6,543 bases of DNA, from assembly GCA_011049745.1 (NCBI GenBank), contig DRHE01000275.1, forward strand, positions 1 to 6,543, in the 5' to 3' direction. Of the stretch, positions 6,322-6,543 are shown piece after piece. Position numbers and translations under genes: made by a program. The notes beneath the pieces are model-generated. The model was not told the origin of the DNA and did not search any database. It worked only from the letters and a program-made list of their open reading frames with translations. The number at the start of each line of letters is the position of its first letter. The stretch's first letter is position 1. Source of the DNA: Spirochaetales bacterium. Its GTDB lineage: Bacteria; Spirochaetota; Spirochaetia; SZUA-6; DRHE01.

Positions 6322-6543
6322 TTGATCGAAACTGAAGTAATCATTGTAGGCGGTGGTCCTGCAGGCTCAAGCTGCGCCAGGCGGCTCCGAAAGTATGGTA
6401 TCGACTGCCTTATCCTGGATAAAGAGGAGTTCCCCCGCCTTAAGCTGTGCGCCGGCTGGATTACCCCACAGGTGTTAAGAGAGCTGGATCTCGATGAGAC
6501 TACATACCCCCACACCCTGTTAACCTTTAAAAAGCTCTATTAC
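6322..6543 (+). CDS. FAD-dependent oxidoreductase, geranylgeranyl reductase family (partial, 5' part)
   Basis: The first 74 residues are present; the gene runs off the window. They form the start of an FAD-binding Rossmann fold: a short strand, then VGGGPAGSSCARRL (9-22), the strand CLILD (29-33) ending in the Asp that would hold the FAD ribose, then FPRLKLCAGWITP (37-49). This last segment matches the FPRxKxCG...P motif of geranylgeranyl reductase-type flavoproteins (COG0644), here with CAG in place of the common CGG; Cys43 is kept. These enzymes reduce C=C bonds in isoprenoid or other lipid chains, or act as other FAD-linked oxidoreductases or halogenases. The TTG start has GGGAG 6 bases upstream. 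It lies 27 bp after cfa, so the two are probably co-transcribed. The family call is good, but the substrate cannot be known from this fragment. Confidence 0.82.
   Translation, partial: MIETEVIIVGGGPAGSSCARRLRKYGIDCLILDKEEFPRLKLCAGWITPQVLRELDLDETTYPHTLLTFKKLYY

Overview
The window reads as ordinary bacterial chromosome, densely packed and all on the + strand. Its GC content looks intermediate by eye. TTG and GTG starts placed after strong purine-rich Shine-Dalgarno sites, together with the protein styles, suggest an anaerobic or facultative Clostridia-like Firmicute. That placement is an inference and I hold it loosely.

Region 1 (about 55-5085) is a tight operon of four genes. The first three encode a three-subunit molybdenum hydroxylase of the xanthine dehydrogenase family, in the order FAD subunit (70-891), 2Fe-2S subunit (895-1359) and molybdopterin catalytic subunit (1356-3671). 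The fourth (3668-) is a COG0402-type amidohydrolase closest in motifs to 8-oxoguanine deaminase / hydroxydechloroatrazine-type deaminases. Spacings are 3 bp, a 4-bp ATGA overlap and a second 4-bp ATGA overlap, so the genes are very probably co-transcribed and translationally coupled. The likely joint job is catabolism or salvage of a purine or related N-heterocycle: the hydroxylase oxidises a ring carbon and passes electrons through two 2Fe-2S clusters to FAD, while the deaminase removes a ring amino group.

The amidohydrolase gene is broken in this sequence. After residue 397 (codon at 4856-4858) one base appears to be missing, and the family-typical C-terminus continues in the -1 frame to a stop at 5083-5085. 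Restoring one base gives a 472-residue protein with a normal end. The same gene carries a small 18-bp tandem repeat near its 5' end, coding a Glu-Gln-Asn-Pro-rich hexapeptide repeat.

Region 2 (5086-6543) starts with a 90-bp intergenic stretch holding a good sigma-A-like promoter (5126-5154). Next comes a complete cyclopropane-fatty-acyl-phospholipid synthase (cfa, 5176-6294) with all the key catalytic residues of the E. coli enzyme. The window then runs into the first 74 codons of an FAD-dependent oxidoreductase of the geranylgeranyl reductase family (6322 to the window edge). This pair looks like a membrane-lipid modification unit unrelated to the purine operon.

I saw no RNA genes, CRISPR arrays, insertion sequences or phage genes, and nothing that amounts to a wholly new system. 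The points most worth a second look are the frameshift, the repeat expansion in the amidohydrolase, the substrate pocket of the Mo subunit and the cfa/reductase pairing.
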